Assembly (NCBI RefSeq): GCF_030035675.1
Contig: NC_084493.1
Coordinates: forward strand, 19,259,822 to 19,323,821
DNA length: 64,000 nucleotides
DNA from: Rhineura floridana
Lineage: Eukaryota > Chordata > Lepidosauria > Squamata > Rhineuridae
Direction of reading: 5' to 3'
Part shown: in pieces, positions 54,387-64,000 of the stretch
Layout: the number at the start of each line of letters is the position of its first letter
Position numbering within the stretch: the first letter of the stretch is position 1
Translations under genes and position numbers: made by a program
The notes under the pieces: generated by a model
Told to the model about the DNA's origin: nothing
The model's input: only the letters and a program-made list of their open reading frames with translations
Databases searched by the model: none

Positions 54387-54512
54387 CTTGACGAATGCTT
54401 GGAACCGTTTCTCTTTGGAATGCAGGTCTTTAAAGTAATTCACCGCCTCGTTGTGATGCCCACAGAACTTGCCGTAGGTTTTCTTCATTCGCTCTGCATT
54501 CTCCCCAGAAAA
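54387..54512 (-). CDS. AKAP13: AKAP13 coding exon, DH domain
   Basis: Forty-two codons: FSGENAERMKKTYGKFCGHH, NEAVNYFKDLHSKEKRFQAF, VK. Mammals have FSGENAERLKKTYGKFCGQH here. The acceptor is tttacatctcacag and the donor AAG|gtacgc. Phase 0-0. A DH-domain helix pair of the RhoA exchange module. Confidence 0.96.
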
Positions 54513-54539
54513 CTGTGAGATGTAAAACATGCATTAGAG

Positions 54540-55400
54540 ACCTTCAATGGTCTCCAAATGGGTAAGACAAGCCTTTCATCAGCCACTCGCTTAGTGAGTG
54601 TACCACCAGATGGTACATAGCAGACTGTGGCTTCTGCTAAACTCCCAGCATAATTTGTGCTAAATTTGTGCTAAACATTGTGCACATAATTTGTGCTAAA
54701 CATTCCACTATTCCTTGTGGGAAAAAGAACCAGTGACAGAGTTGTGGCTGCTGTGGTGGTATTTATGCTTTTACATAATAAGGGTTACGATTGTGTGTGT
54801 TGGATTTTTTTTTTTAAAAAAAACCCTTTTACTCAATTAGGGTATAAATTATGGAAAATAATTTCCCTGAATTTGTGCCACTCCTTTGGCAAACACGTCA
54901 ATCATTCTGGGGTGCTTCAACTCCATTCCCATTGTGGTTTTGCTTCTGCGTGTTCCCCCCCCCCCACTAAATTCACTAAAAGGGCAATCAGAATCCAATA
55001 AAGTAGATGTTTAAATATTATTAATAAAATAAGTGCTAATCGTTATACAACATCATTGCAAGTGCTCCATGGAAACGTCCCAAGGAATCATACAGGGGTG
55101 CTTGCAAAAGCAAACATGCTCTGCAGTTCCTCACAAGAGTGGCCGGGCTGAGGAGGGTCCTGCCTGAAGCCCGCTGAGCAGGCTTTGCAGTGTTGTGGGG
55201 TTTTAGGATCTGACCTGATGTAGCTATTGGCTCCTGCTCAAGATAAATTATGCAAAAATAAAAGCTTCATTTGCATAATAAGAGGCTGCAAAATTCTGCC
55301 TTTCCTCAAGTAGAATCGTGGTTTTTAATACGCGCATCCCACATTAGGTGCCAAGGAGTACATGCTTTGCACTCTACACTGTCTTCAGATTCTCTTCCCA
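54540..55400. other. AKAP13 intron, AT-rich with homopolymers
   Basis: A T/A homopolymer pair lies at 54807-54823 and a C run at 54955-54965. There is no exon and no clear repeat ends. A small direct repeat of cataatttgtgctaaa occurs at about 54650-54700. Confidence 0.4.
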
Positions 55401-55408
55401 CTGCTTAC

Positions 55409-55659
55409 TTGATTCACGAGGATGTCTCCTATTCTCCTGATGACAAAATTCTTTTCACTTCTGTCTGCCAGCGACTCCTTCTTCCTCTCCAGAATGCGCT
55501 GGAAGAACTGGCTATGGATGTTTAACAAGTCGTCCAGGCAAGGGAAGACTTTTTCCACCATCTGCTGCTCATACTGAAGCTCCTGTATCATTCCTCTGCT
55601 GTACACATCGCTCATGATCTTCAAGGTGCGGACATGGTGCATTTCTGTTTGCATCAGTT
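55409..55659 (-). CDS. AKAP13: AKAP13 coding exon, core of the DH domain
   Basis: The exon encodes (E)LMQTEMHHVRTLKIMSDVYS, RGMIQELQYEQQMVEKVFPC, LDDLLNIHSQFFQRILERKK and SEKNFVIRRIGDILVNQ. The conserved first DH region (ELMQTE.HHVRTLKIM) that contacts RhoA switch 1 is present and intact. The acceptor is tcctcttctgcag and the donor CAA|gtaagc. Phase 1 to 0. Confidence 0.96.
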
Positions 55660-55769
55660 CTGCAGAAGAGGAGCAGAGAGGGATGAATGCAAGATATGCA
55701 TAGAGGACGTTAGCAGAGCTGAGCCTGACAAAGCACTGAAAAGCCACAACATGCAGCAGTGGTCCATAG

Positions 55770-56098
55770 CAGGGGTGGGGAACCTTTTCCAGCCTGAGGC
55801 TGTGTGTCACTGGCAAGCAGGGCCAGAGGCAAAAGTCAGCAGAACAACTAATGTTAATTTGACCTTTGTACAGTTGGTTAACTTTATACACACACATCTC
55901 TCTTCTCCATCGAGGCAAGCAAGAATTCAGAGTTCAAGGACACATTCCAGCCAGGCAAAAATACCCAAGGAAGATGCAATGCAGAGGCAGTGATGGATGT
56001 GGCTGGAGAGGGGGTGTGGCCTGGGAGAGTCCTGAGGACCAGACAGAGAGGCTTGGAGGGCTGCATTTGGCCCCCAGACTTGAAGGGCCCCATCCCTG
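55770..56098. mobile_element. Non-autonomous hAT element, 17356 family
   Basis: The element runs from CAGGGGTGGGGAACCTTTTC to GGGCCCCATCCCTG. The internal words taatgttaatttgacctttg and gtgtggcctgggagagtcc are shared with 17356 in the same orientation. The flanking duplications are weak (4 of 8). Confidence 0.75.
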
Positions 56099-56548
56099 GG
56101 TCACTGGATTCAGTTTTCAAAGCATCTGGGTTAGTAGCTGAGGATGTTTCTGTGGTTGCATAGTATCAAGAAATGCTTGAAATTAGAATATTTTCAAGGC
56201 AGTTGTCGGACAGTGTAAAGGACAACAAGAATCAACAAAACACACACATCAAAGAGTAGCAACACGATAAAACAGCAAAGCGTGAAGACCAGCAGAATGA
56301 AATAGCGGAAAGTTAAAAAGATGAATTTTAAAGAAAAAAACATTTGGGGAAAATGCCTGCTAAAACACTGAGTGAGATTAGGGGAAGGGGCTTCAGGAAT
56401 CTCTATACCTCTTTGCCCCTTCCTGTGATTAGCAGCAGAAGACAAAGTGAAAGAAATCACATACTTTTGCCAAGGCATAAAGGCTGCAGAATTAAGTTTC
56501 TCTGCTTGCAGAACTTTGCCTTATACTTAAATCTAGCACGATGCTTAC

Positions 56549-56695
56549 CATAAATGACATCTTGACGCTTCACAACATCCTTTTTTTGCTGCCGGAGAAA
56601 CTTGCTGTCTACAACTTGACTCCAGGACTGGGCTTCCAGCTGTTTTGAGTCTGTTTCAAAATCTCCCATGAGCTGACCTTCATTCATATCCGCAC
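56549..56695 (-). CDS. AKAP13: AKAP13 coding exon, start of the DH domain
   Basis: The exon encodes ADMNEGQLMGDFETDSKQLE, AQSWSQVVDSKFLRQQKKDV and VKRQDVIY. Mammals have TDMNEGQLLGDFEIESKQLE. KRQDVIY leads straight into the ELMQTE block of the next exon. The acceptor is cccttttcctag and the donor TATG|gtaagc. Phase 1-1. Confidence 0.95.
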
Positions 56696-56759
56696 CTAGG
56701 AAAAGGGGAGAGGTAATATGCATCACAAACGCTCCTGCTATTTCTATCCCCACCCATGA

Positions 56760-58700
56760 TTGCTGTGCTGCATGTTGATGCTTTCACCAACACATGTACT
56801 ATAGTCCAGCCATTGGATCCAAGTGATGGTGACTTATCCAATGAGGACCCTAAGTCAGGATCACCTGCCCAGGAGGCCTAAGGCCCTCGAATCCATGGCA
56901 ACTCCCTGAAGACATGTCAAAATCTGAGTTGACCGTTCTTGAACTTGAACTGAGCAGTTTAGGGGGGATTTCAATGGCCATGGTCAAGCAATCAACTAGC
57001 CAGGATATTCACATGCTCCATGCACTCACATGCAAGAGGGGAAACAAATCAGGAAGGCACAGTTTACCACAGCTTCCTGCTACACCTGAAACTGGAAACT
57101 GTGGTTAAATGCTTCCAAACAAGCCAGGATCTGGAAGACAACTTTAGACCATCGCTTCATATCCCAGTTCACATCTAATGGGGAAGCTATAGTTAGCTGC
57201 AGCTCCTTGGTCTGTTTCCCCATTTGCATGAACAGAGGAGCAAAGCGGAAGCAAAGGGTTTATGTGTGGGTGCACAGAGCTCATGTAGATCCTGTCTTAT
57301 TAAGCTAGGATTTGATCATACGAACCTCGTCATTCAGTTCCATCCACTGCCCAGAAAATGTTCAGCATAGTGCAAATGCACTGGATTGACTCTGCTGGTG
57401 CATTTGCATCACCCACTTGCCACCTCACCCCTCTCCCTTCTGATATGCAATACCAAACCCCCTGCCGGGAAGCTATCTGCCTCAACCAACAAGTTGCTTC
57501 TGCCACCGCTCAACGTGGATTGTTCTGCCTCCCAACAGAGCAGACTCAGAGCATCACCAAGGTCACAGCACCATGTAAGTACAATTCTGTGCACCTTAGT
57601 TCAAGGGGTGAGGCTTAAAGGGACATCATGCCTGGCTTTGAGGACTCGGTGGAATCACCAACTGTTTTGTGCCTTCCCTGGGAACTCTCTCAAGTCTGGA
57701 AGAGCCCAGGGCTTCTACTTCTGCCCTCTGTAGGGTTCCCTAGAATCTGCTCTCAGCTTTGTCAGCTGGATGTCTCCTACTGAACGTTAGTCTTCTTCAG
57801 ACCTAAGTTAATGCTCACCAAACAGAACAGCTACAGCTGTTATATGCATTACACGTTAGCAATATGGGAGCCGCCGTTGTGTGAATTTTCTTGGTAAACT
57901 AACTAGTGGGGTTATACAGATAAAAGGGAAGTGGTGGCTGTGCAATTGATAGGTGGGAAAAATCTATGCCCCGAGAACTTTCACATCCACTTGGGCCATA
58001 ATTTTGGTTCGAATTCATGATGTTGTCATGTAGCCAAATCTGACTGGCCACAAGGTTGCTATGATATCATCACCTTGGTTGTCTCACATACCCATCAAAA
58101 ATAGGAATGGTCATTTGTAGACCCATCTCAGTGCTAGTAACCACGCAACTGTTCTTTTCAAAGCCTTCCTTAAGTTATTTGGTAGTTAAGGCTGACTAAG
58201 TCCACAATTGCTGTGTGTATCTCCAAGAGTGAACCATTCATGTAATTATATGTAATTACATTGTAATTAACGTGTAATTTATCCACCTTTGTTGACTCTG
58301 GTAAAATCAACAGAACAGTTGAAAAGGGCTCTGTGAACCCTGAAAATTCAAGCTACGAAAGCAATTAATATATGAGCTTCGAGACGAGGATTACAGCAGC
58401 ACGTTGCACAGAGAGAGAGAGAGAGATTACTCGTTTATACTCTGAATACAATTTTAGAAACTTTCTCGGCTACCAAGGTGGTCCTTGCTCACTGCTGCCT
58501 GAATGACACTATCCTGTATGTCTTAGTCAGGTATAGCTAAAATGAAATAAGGGCTGGGTTATATCCTGGCACAGAAGGTCTATACAAATAAATTTGGTTT
58601 CCAGGTCCAAAACAACCTATGACGAGAACGAACAGGAATGAATAAATAGTAATTTGATTTGGGAATGAACTATGAAATTGATAAGATAGTCACACAGCAA
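56760..58700. other. AKAP13 intron without recognised exon
   Basis: Mostly unassigned sequence. 57080-57265 (aaactgtggttaaatgcttc … agttagctgcagctccttgg) may be a relic of the repeat at 58715. A GA microsatellite lies at 58409-58427. No coding block matching AKAP13 was found. Confidence 0.4.
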
Positions 58701-58714
58701 CCTCATCTGCATGT

Positions 58715-59095
58715 TGAGCCAAACCACATTCGGACTCCAAAGGAGACTGCAGCCACTCTGCTCCTCCTTGTTCCTTTCAGCTCTGCATGGCACAGCAGTT
58801 AAACCAAGGTTTGGCTTAACATGTCATCCAAACCCGGGACTGTGGTTATGGTCTCTCCGCCTTAATCATGATGTGTAGCCATAAGACAAATCTTGGCTAC
58901 AGATTGTGGTTAAGGGGAACAGATCTTAACCACAATCCCAGGTCCATACAACATGCTAAACCATACCTTGGCTTAGCTGCTGCGTTGTGCTACAAGCACA
59001 GGGAAGGAGCAAAACAGATGTGACTTCTTCTCCGGGAGCCAGCACGTCCACATGGTCACGGTAAGCCATACTCTGGCTTACTGCAATGTGAGAAA
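58715..59095. repeat. Old foldback-like repeat cluster
   Basis: Opposed words such as ccaaggtttggcttaacatg and aaaccataccttggcttagc, together with gattgtggttaaggggaaca and gatcttaaccacaatcccag, form inverted pairs. It is related to 42970-43145. The superfamily is unknown. Confidence 0.5.
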
Positions 59096-59222
59096 CAGGA
59101 CAGTAAACGAGAGGGGGAAAATTAGGTTATAGAAGAGAAACCCCTAATCCTAATAGCTAGCTACAACGAAGTCTGGTGCCTAGCTGTCACTGAGGTAATA
59201 AACCTGTGGCTAGGCTGTAGTG

Positions 59223-59351
59223 CAGGGATATGGCCCTCCAAATGTTGTTGGATTCCAAATCCCAATGGCCTCCGTTAGCATGGCCAATGTTCAGAGATGG
59301 TGAGAGGTGGAGTCCAGCAACATCTGGAGGGGCACAGGTTGCCCATCCCCA
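59223..59351. mobile_element. hAT foldback MITE, common family
   Basis: The element runs from CAGGGATATGGCCCTCC to GGTTGCCCATCCCCA, with a mirrored core aaatgttgttggattccaaa and ggagtccagcaacatctgg. The target duplication is poor. Confidence 0.65.
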
Positions 59352-59580
59352 CTCTAGACTGCATCTGCTTGGATTACAGGCAGGTGCATCATGTCTTTTA
59401 GCATTCAATTTCCCTACATACAGTATACTAGGACATCAGGAAGAGGTATACAACTACCCTATTTGATTCAAGTTAGGTTTTCTTCATGCAGGAAATTTTG
59501 TACACTTGGAAACCTTCAAATCATCACCACCACCACTTGTAGTTGATCACTACTTGAGCAGTTTTATTGCTGGCACTTAC

Positions 59581-59693
59581 CTTCATCCGTTAATGACTCC
59601 ATGGATTCATTCACCCGGCTTATTTTATTCAAGGAGTCTGTTGAGTGAGAGAGGAACTTCCATGTGTGGAGTATGCTTTCATCGCTCCCAACT
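59581..59693 (-). CDS. AKAP13: AKAP13 coding exon upstream of DH
   Basis: The exon encodes VGSDESILHTWKFLSHSTDS and LNKISRVNESMESLTDEG (split Gly). Mammals have TWKFLSHSTDSLNKISKVNE. The acceptor is tttcctccag and the donor GAAG|gtaagt. Phase 2 to 1. Ser-rich linker before the exchange module. Confidence 0.93.
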
Positions 59694-59944
59694 CTGGAGG
59701 AACATGGAGGAAAAAAAAGAAAGCAATTCAGAATTTCAGGCCAGAATTACATCTTTGCTGAAGAACTGGCTCTGGGAACCTAGATCTTCACTATGGAGCT
59801 GCCTCTTCTTCCCCACAACCCTCTTCCTTCAGTAGCATGTCCACTTTGATCATTCTTTGGAATCTCCAATTATACCAATTAACTTTCTCTTGACATATTT
59901 TTACAAACATGAGACAATGCTCAGAAATGGTTATGGTCTTTAAA

Positions 59945-60050
59945 CCAGGGATGGGGAATCTATGACTCTCCAGATGTTGCCAGACTACATCCCCCATCAT
60001 CCCTGACCATTGACAATGCTGGCTGAGGCTGATGGAAGTTGGAGTCACTT
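59945..60050. repeat. hAT foldback MITE, left part
   Basis: CAGGGATGGGGAATCTATG, then actctccagatgttgccaga and catccctgaccattgacaat; the right arm stops at about ggagtcac. Confidence 0.6.
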
Positions 60051-60132
60051 TCGATCATCTCACCATATGAAGATCTGAAAATCCACTGAACACGCAAAAC
60101 TATCTTCTAAGTAATACCATACGCTGCAGATT

Positions 60133-60265
60133 TCAGAAACCTTTGGGTCCCGAGATGTTGCTTAACTACAACTTCCCATCATCCCTGGCCACTGGCCAAG
60201 CTTGATGGGGCTGATGGGAGTTGTAGGTCAGCAACATCTGGAGGGCCAAATGTTCTCCACACTGA
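60133..60265. mobile_element. hAT foldback MITE, common family
   Basis: The arms cgagatgttgcttaactaca and taggtcagcaacatctggag are mirrored around gatggggctgatgggagttg. The ends are diverged (ttcagaaacctttgggtc, ggccaaatgttctccacac). Confidence 0.65.
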
Positions 60266-60269
60266 TATA

Positions 60270-61140
60270 TTGAGAATGACCACTGATTCATCTAGCTAAT
60301 TATTGTCTACTCTGATTAGAATCAGCTTTCTTGTGTTTCAGGCAGAGTGTCCTGGCCTACCCATTGGAATCAGCCTCGGAGTCACTGGTGTGCTTTCCCT
60401 CAGTTATGTTTAATGCGTATTTTAGCACCAGAAGATTTCACAGAATAGTGTACAGATAACACGAGTCTCTGCGGCAATACAGGAGAATATTAGGCATGGC
60501 TACTCAAGCGAAGACATAACAGCAACCTGACATGCCTCTTAGGATCCCTTAAATAGGGTCCGGTGGGCTCACTACTTGCACAAGAGCTGTCTCTCAGATA
60601 GGGACAGGGCAAGCAAGCAGGCACTCTTTTGCGCAAGCAGAGGAGTGATCCCAACCTGTTCTCGCCTGTGCAGCCACCAGTGTGTCCTTGGCAATGGAGG
60701 AGGAGACACATCAGCCAGTTCTTCCTCAGGACCCTCCTCTGGGCTTGCTGCCTGTTCCTCCCTCTCTGGAGTTGAAGCCAGGGACGGCAGAGACTCTGGA
60801 GGCATGGGAGGAGGAGGCTTCCTGGCCAGCCCTGTCTCTTCAATAGCCGTTGGTGGCTCAAGGGTGGGGCTGTTGCTGATCAGACCTTCCCTCTGAAGCC
60901 CACTAGGGCCTTCCCCAGGATCCTAGCCCTCCCCTTCCTCTTTGCCAGGAGTTATCTATGGGGCCCATGACACAGAGCTCTTTTGCAGCCATGTTGCCTA
61001 AAACCCTCCAACTGCAAAAGTCCGAAAATAAGAGTGGGAATTTCTTCACACACTCTTCCACTAGGCTGTGCCTCCATGTATTTCCCACCTCCTCTATCCA
61101 TGCACCTATCAGTGCCAAATACAGTGCCAAGAATGAATGA
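60270..61140. other. AKAP13 intron without recognised exon
   Basis: The stretch 60480-60900 is open on both strands for about 100 codons, but none of the frames resembles AKAP13 or another family I recognise. No splice-flanked coding block was found. Confidence 0.4.
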
Positions 61141-61147
61141 ACCTTAC

Positions 61148-61283
61148 CCAGCAATGTTCTGGATTGAGACACTTTTTGACAGGGATGGGTTCTGCTGGGA
61201 TCTCCTATTATTGAACAAGGAGGTTGCAGTGCTCTCATCAGGGGCTAGTATCGCAGATCGAGGTCTCTCCTTTGGCTGAGAGG
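61148..61283 (-). CDS. AKAP13: AKAP13 coding exon, most upstream in window
   Basis: The exon encodes SQPKERPRSAILAPDESTAT, SLFNNRRSQQNPSLSKSVSI and QNIAG. Mammals have KERPRSAILLPDESSATSPF and SLSKSVSIQNITG. The donor is GCTGG|gtaagg. The acceptor is read as cccttttcag (61284-61285). A second AG at 61276-61277 would start the exon at 61275, also in frame. Phase 2 at its 3' end. Further upstream exons are beyond the window. Confidence 0.9.
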
Positions 61284-61324
61284 CTGAAAAGGGGAACATC
61301 AACAAAAATTATTACCAGACTTCA

Positions 61325-61625
61325 CAGGCACATTTATCATCATCATCATCATCAAAAACAATTCCAATACAGATGCAGACTGGGGAAAAGGTCTTGTTGA
61401 AAAAGGAAGTTCTTCAGTAGGTGCTAAAAAGACAACAGAGACAGCGCCTGTCTAATATTTAATGGGAGGGAATTCCAAAGGGGAGGTGCCACAATACTAA
61501 ACGTGTGCTTCCTATGTTGTATGGAACGGAGCTCCTGATGAGATGGTAGCTGCAGGAGGCCCTCAGCTGCAGAGCACAGTGATCAACTGGGTATACAAAG
61601 GGACGAAATATCGGGCATTCAGAAT
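61325..61625 (-). mobile_element. LINE 3' end, minus strand, decayed L2-like
   Basis: After an (ATC)n tract (61329-61351) the plus strand reads aggtgctaaaaagacaacag, gggagggaattccaaagggg and aggtgccacaatactaaacg. Reversed, this translates roughly as a xVAPPLWNSLPxNIRQAL motif, the C-terminus of L2-type RT. The frame is broken. Confidence 0.6.
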
Positions 61626-61728
61626 TCAGGAATCACCAAACTAAACAAGGCTTACTAAATACTCAAAAATGAATCTGGAGGACAGAAAGAGACTGATTTT
61701 GCGCCACATATCTTTTGATGCAATATTT

Positions 61729-61866
61729 CAGCCTCTCCCAAACCGGTGCCCTCCAGACGTTGTTGAATTATCCCATGGTCAATCCCTGACCATGGGCCAT
61801 GCTGGCTGGAGCTAATGGGAGTTGGAGTATGAAACATCTGGAGGGCAACCAGGTTAGGGAAAGCTG
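61729..61866. mobile_element. hAT foldback MITE, 138 bp
   Basis: The element runs from CAGCCTCTCCCAAACCGG to CCAGGTTAGGGAAAGCTG. The flanking 8-mers caatattt and caatgttt match at 7 of 8. Confidence 0.85.
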
Positions 61867-61869
61867 CAA

Positions 61870-62815
61870 TGTTTGTTATAGTGAATTTTTGACTTTAAGC
61901 ATCAGACACCTCAGTTCACCACATGAGCCCCATACTAAATAAAAGGTGTTGACTCCATCTATAATACAAATGTTTCCGACCACCACAGGGAAATACCTGA
62001 CTCAGGTGCTTAGCTTTTCTAACCCAGTTCCTTTCGAGTTATCTATGCTCAGAGCCATTTGCATTGTCTATTTGGGATTTTGTCCAACAACATTTGAGGA
62101 AGCAATTAAAGCCATGTTTGGGACTTGTGCTTGAACAATGCCAATACAAGTAGGGATGCACATGATGCCGGCACCACCACCCCGCAACATCTGCATCTGC
62201 TCCACCTCTGACTTTTCCTCATCAAGCAAGGTGCCCGATCACAAGGAGATATCCAAATCTGTTCAATGTGCTTACAAGCCTCTTTTGGAGCTTCCTGCCA
62301 AATTCAGGAAGGTTTGGGTGGAATCAGTGCCCATGGGGACACTGGGGGTGGGCCCAGCATGTACCCCCTATCTGTGTTGGCATTCCCTGATCAGGCATAA
62401 CAAGAGTGTCAGTAGCCAGTATCAGTGACAGATTTTGCAATATCCCTCAGAACAGTTATTCTTAGTAGGAGGAGATGACAAATGTCATGTAATTACTAAC
62501 AGACGACCATGCGTTTAATGTATTTTTCCTCTTTACATATAAATGGGCATATATGTAAGATCTATTGGCAACTCGGGAGATTTTCTGTATACTCCATCAC
62601 GATATTGCAGTCTTGGTCTCTTTTTCATAATTTTAGGAAAGGCTTTGCTAAATGTTGCTGTCTTATGTCCTTGATATGAAATTTAAAAAAAATCATACCA
62701 CCCTTATACAAAAATCATATATTTTACCTTTGCCTTTAGCTACTTTGGAAACGACAAATGTCTATCTTAAATGTGCCTTGAGCTTAGGATACCTGCTGTA
62801 AGCAATCGGGACAAA
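61870..62815. other. AKAP13 upstream intron, unassigned
   Basis: No exon or repeat with clear ends was recognised. Confidence 0.4.
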
Positions 62816-62819
62816 AGCC

Positions 62820-63235
62820 AAAACAGGTGTTCATCTATATAACAAAATGTATATACCACTTACTAGAAGAAAAGACCTCTAAGCAGTTTAATATAAACAA
62901 TCTTTAGAAGTCATTAAAATGGTAATAAAAACAAACTTTAAAAACAAGTTACACAAAAGAAATAAAATATAACATGAAATCAGTAACTATAAAGCACTTA
63001 TTAAATCCATGTATCAAGACTACATATTGAAGTTTTATGCCTGGGTAAGCTTGCTGGAACGAAAAAGGTTTTAGCAGACACCGAAAACAATTCAGTGAAG
63101 GTGCCTGCCTAATATCGATGGGCAGGGAGTTCCAAGCTATAGGTGTTACCATGCTGAAGGACTGATTTCTTGCAAGTGCAGAATGAACAGTATGTGGCAC
63201 TTATAAAAGTGCCAATTCTGCAGACCTAAGCGGTC
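62820..63235 (-). mobile_element. LINE 3' end, minus strand, decayed L2-like
   Basis: The minus-strand frame 63200-62949 contains FSMVTPIAWNSLPIDIRQAP and LLKPFSFQQAY, the L2-type C-terminal motif. The AT-rich 3' UTR follows toward 62820. Confidence 0.68.
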
Positions 63236-63602
63236 GAGTGGGCACATATAGGATGAGGCAAGCCTCACTGGTCCCAAACTGTTGAATAATGCAAAGCTCT
63301 TTTTTGCATCACGTAGGTTTCAACACTATGTGTGAACCACCACAAAACTTGTTGGTGGTCCTTCTAATTCATTTTCCCCTTTCCAACTGCAGCCAGCCAG
63401 CATCAAGTTAAGAAGCACAACATTATGGGAACTGACTGCCCCTGTTTCTCCCCCGCATCTGTCAGGGTTACCTGACAGCAGGTTTAACACAACCAGCTTG
63501 AACTGAGCGTCCCTCCACTGTAATGCCACACACTAGCAGACACAGAGTACCAACAGGGCCCCCTCTGCTGACGTTAAAAACCATGATGGCGCATATAGGA
63601 TG

Positions 63603-63706
63603 GTATTCAATGCTAGTCCTACTCAAAGTAGACCCTCTGAAGTTAACAGACCTGACTAACTTGGGCCCATTAACCTATGGTCTTTTAGGGCTGTAACCAA
63701 TGCTAG
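63603..63706. repeat. Short foldback repeat (GAGTAGACCCATTGAA type)
   Basis: The stretch gctagtcctactcaaagtag, accctctgaagttaacagac and tgactaacttgggcccatta matches 12118-12225. It abuts the CR1 end that follows. Confidence 0.5.
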
Positions 63707-64000
63707 TCAAAGATGATCAGGGAACTGGAAACAAAGCCCTATAAGGAGAGACTGAAAGAACTGGGCATGTTAAGCCTTGAGAAGAGGAGATGTGATAACA
63801 TTCTTCAAGTACTTGAAAGGCTGCCACACAATGGAGGGCCAGGATCTCTTCGCAATCATCCCAGAGTGCAGGACATAGAATAATGGGCTCAAGTTAAGGA
63901 AGCCAGATTTCAACTGAAAATCAGGAAAAACTTCCTAACTATTAGAGTGGTACGACCATGGAACCAATTACCTAGGGAGGTGGTGGGCTCTCCAACACTG
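63707..64000 (+). mobile_element. CR1 LINE 3' end, cut by the window edge
   Basis: The plus strand carries agatgatcagggaactggaa, actgaaagaactgggcatgt and taagccttgagaagaggaga, then atggaaccaattacctaggg and gaggtggtgggctctccaac. This is the same CR1 subfamily as 22216-22808, here on the opposite strand. The translation (MIRELETKPYKERLKELGML) is broken soon after. The terminal octamer array would lie beyond 64000. Confidence 0.85.

Larger units (their letters stand above)
29076..61283 (-). other. AKAP13: AKAP13 locus, 3' half (18 coding segments)
   Basis: Eighteen minus-strand segments match the C-terminal third of AKAP13 (AKAP-Lbc, a PKA-anchoring RhoA exchange factor) in order. Joined phases agree at every border and total 2813 bases: two bases of a split codon, 936 codons and a stop. 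From the 5' side the encoded parts are the pre-DH linker (61283-59581), the DH domain (about 56695-51600), the PH domain (about 51500-45082), a linker with RRAETFGGFD (43782-39494), the coiled coil (37542-34399) and the basic C-terminus ending EGEEIFC. DH catalyses GDP release from RhoA and PH helps position it at membranes or RhoA-GTP (family knowledge). The PKA-binding helix and N-terminal exons lie upstream of 64000. All introns are GT-AG as read, except one uncertain donor at 34399. Confidence 0.93.

Noticed and set aside
60490-60896. Overlapping frames of about 100 codons on both strands in an AKAP13 intron
   Set aside because: The GC-rich sequence simply lacks stops. No similarity to AKAP13 or to another family was recognised.
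1-64000. CRISPR arrays, operons, LTR or retroviral elements
   Set aside because: No regularly spaced repeats with unique spacers, no prokaryotic gene spacing, and no paired long terminal repeats or gag/pol/env-like frames were seen.

Overview
The window is nuclear DNA of a squamate reptile, most likely a lizard. Two conserved vertebrate genes sit in a dense background of interspersed repeats: a tRNA-derived SINE with a BovB-type tail (Sauria SINE), many copies of a second tRNA-derived SINE, CR1 and L2 LINE 3' ends, an RTE-like LINE, and many non-autonomous hAT foldback elements. I see no prokaryotic gene organisation, no CRISPR array, no functional tRNA or rRNA gene and no LTR or retroviral element.

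Left part (1-24 kb): the intronless coding region of KLHL25 (4043-5812, +) lies directly behind a splice acceptor, with its 5' non-coding exon(s) outside the window. About 18 kb of repeat-rich intergenic DNA follows, ending in a pile of CR1 and RTE-like LINE pieces at 22.2-24.1 kb. Right part (24-61.3 kb): the 3' half of AKAP13 on the minus strand. I placed 18 coding segments from 61283 down to the stop at 29076. Their phases all agree, and together they encode 936 residues: the lead-in to the RhoGEF module, the DH domain, the PH domain, the linker, the long coiled coil and the conserved C-terminus. A possible 3' UTR runs to a poly(A) signal near 24.3 kb. The first exons of AKAP13 lie beyond position 64000.

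KLHL25 and AKAP13 face each other tail to tail, as they do next to each other in human 15q25. They are not known to share a pathway: KLHL25 is a CUL3 ubiquitin-ligase adaptor, and AKAP13 is a PKA anchor and RhoA exchange factor.

The main non-gene signal is mobile DNA. Many foldback elements begin CAG and end CTG, and several carry 8-bp target duplications, which marks them as hAT MITEs. There are also several nested insertions, a RTE/CR1 composite reading frame, a small CpG-rich Tigger-like MITE, L2 copies ending in long (ATT)n arrays, and one locally duplicated composite repeat. I found no convincing new gene system. Exon borders were read by eye from splice consensus and from remembered family sequences; repeat borders without target duplications are approximate.
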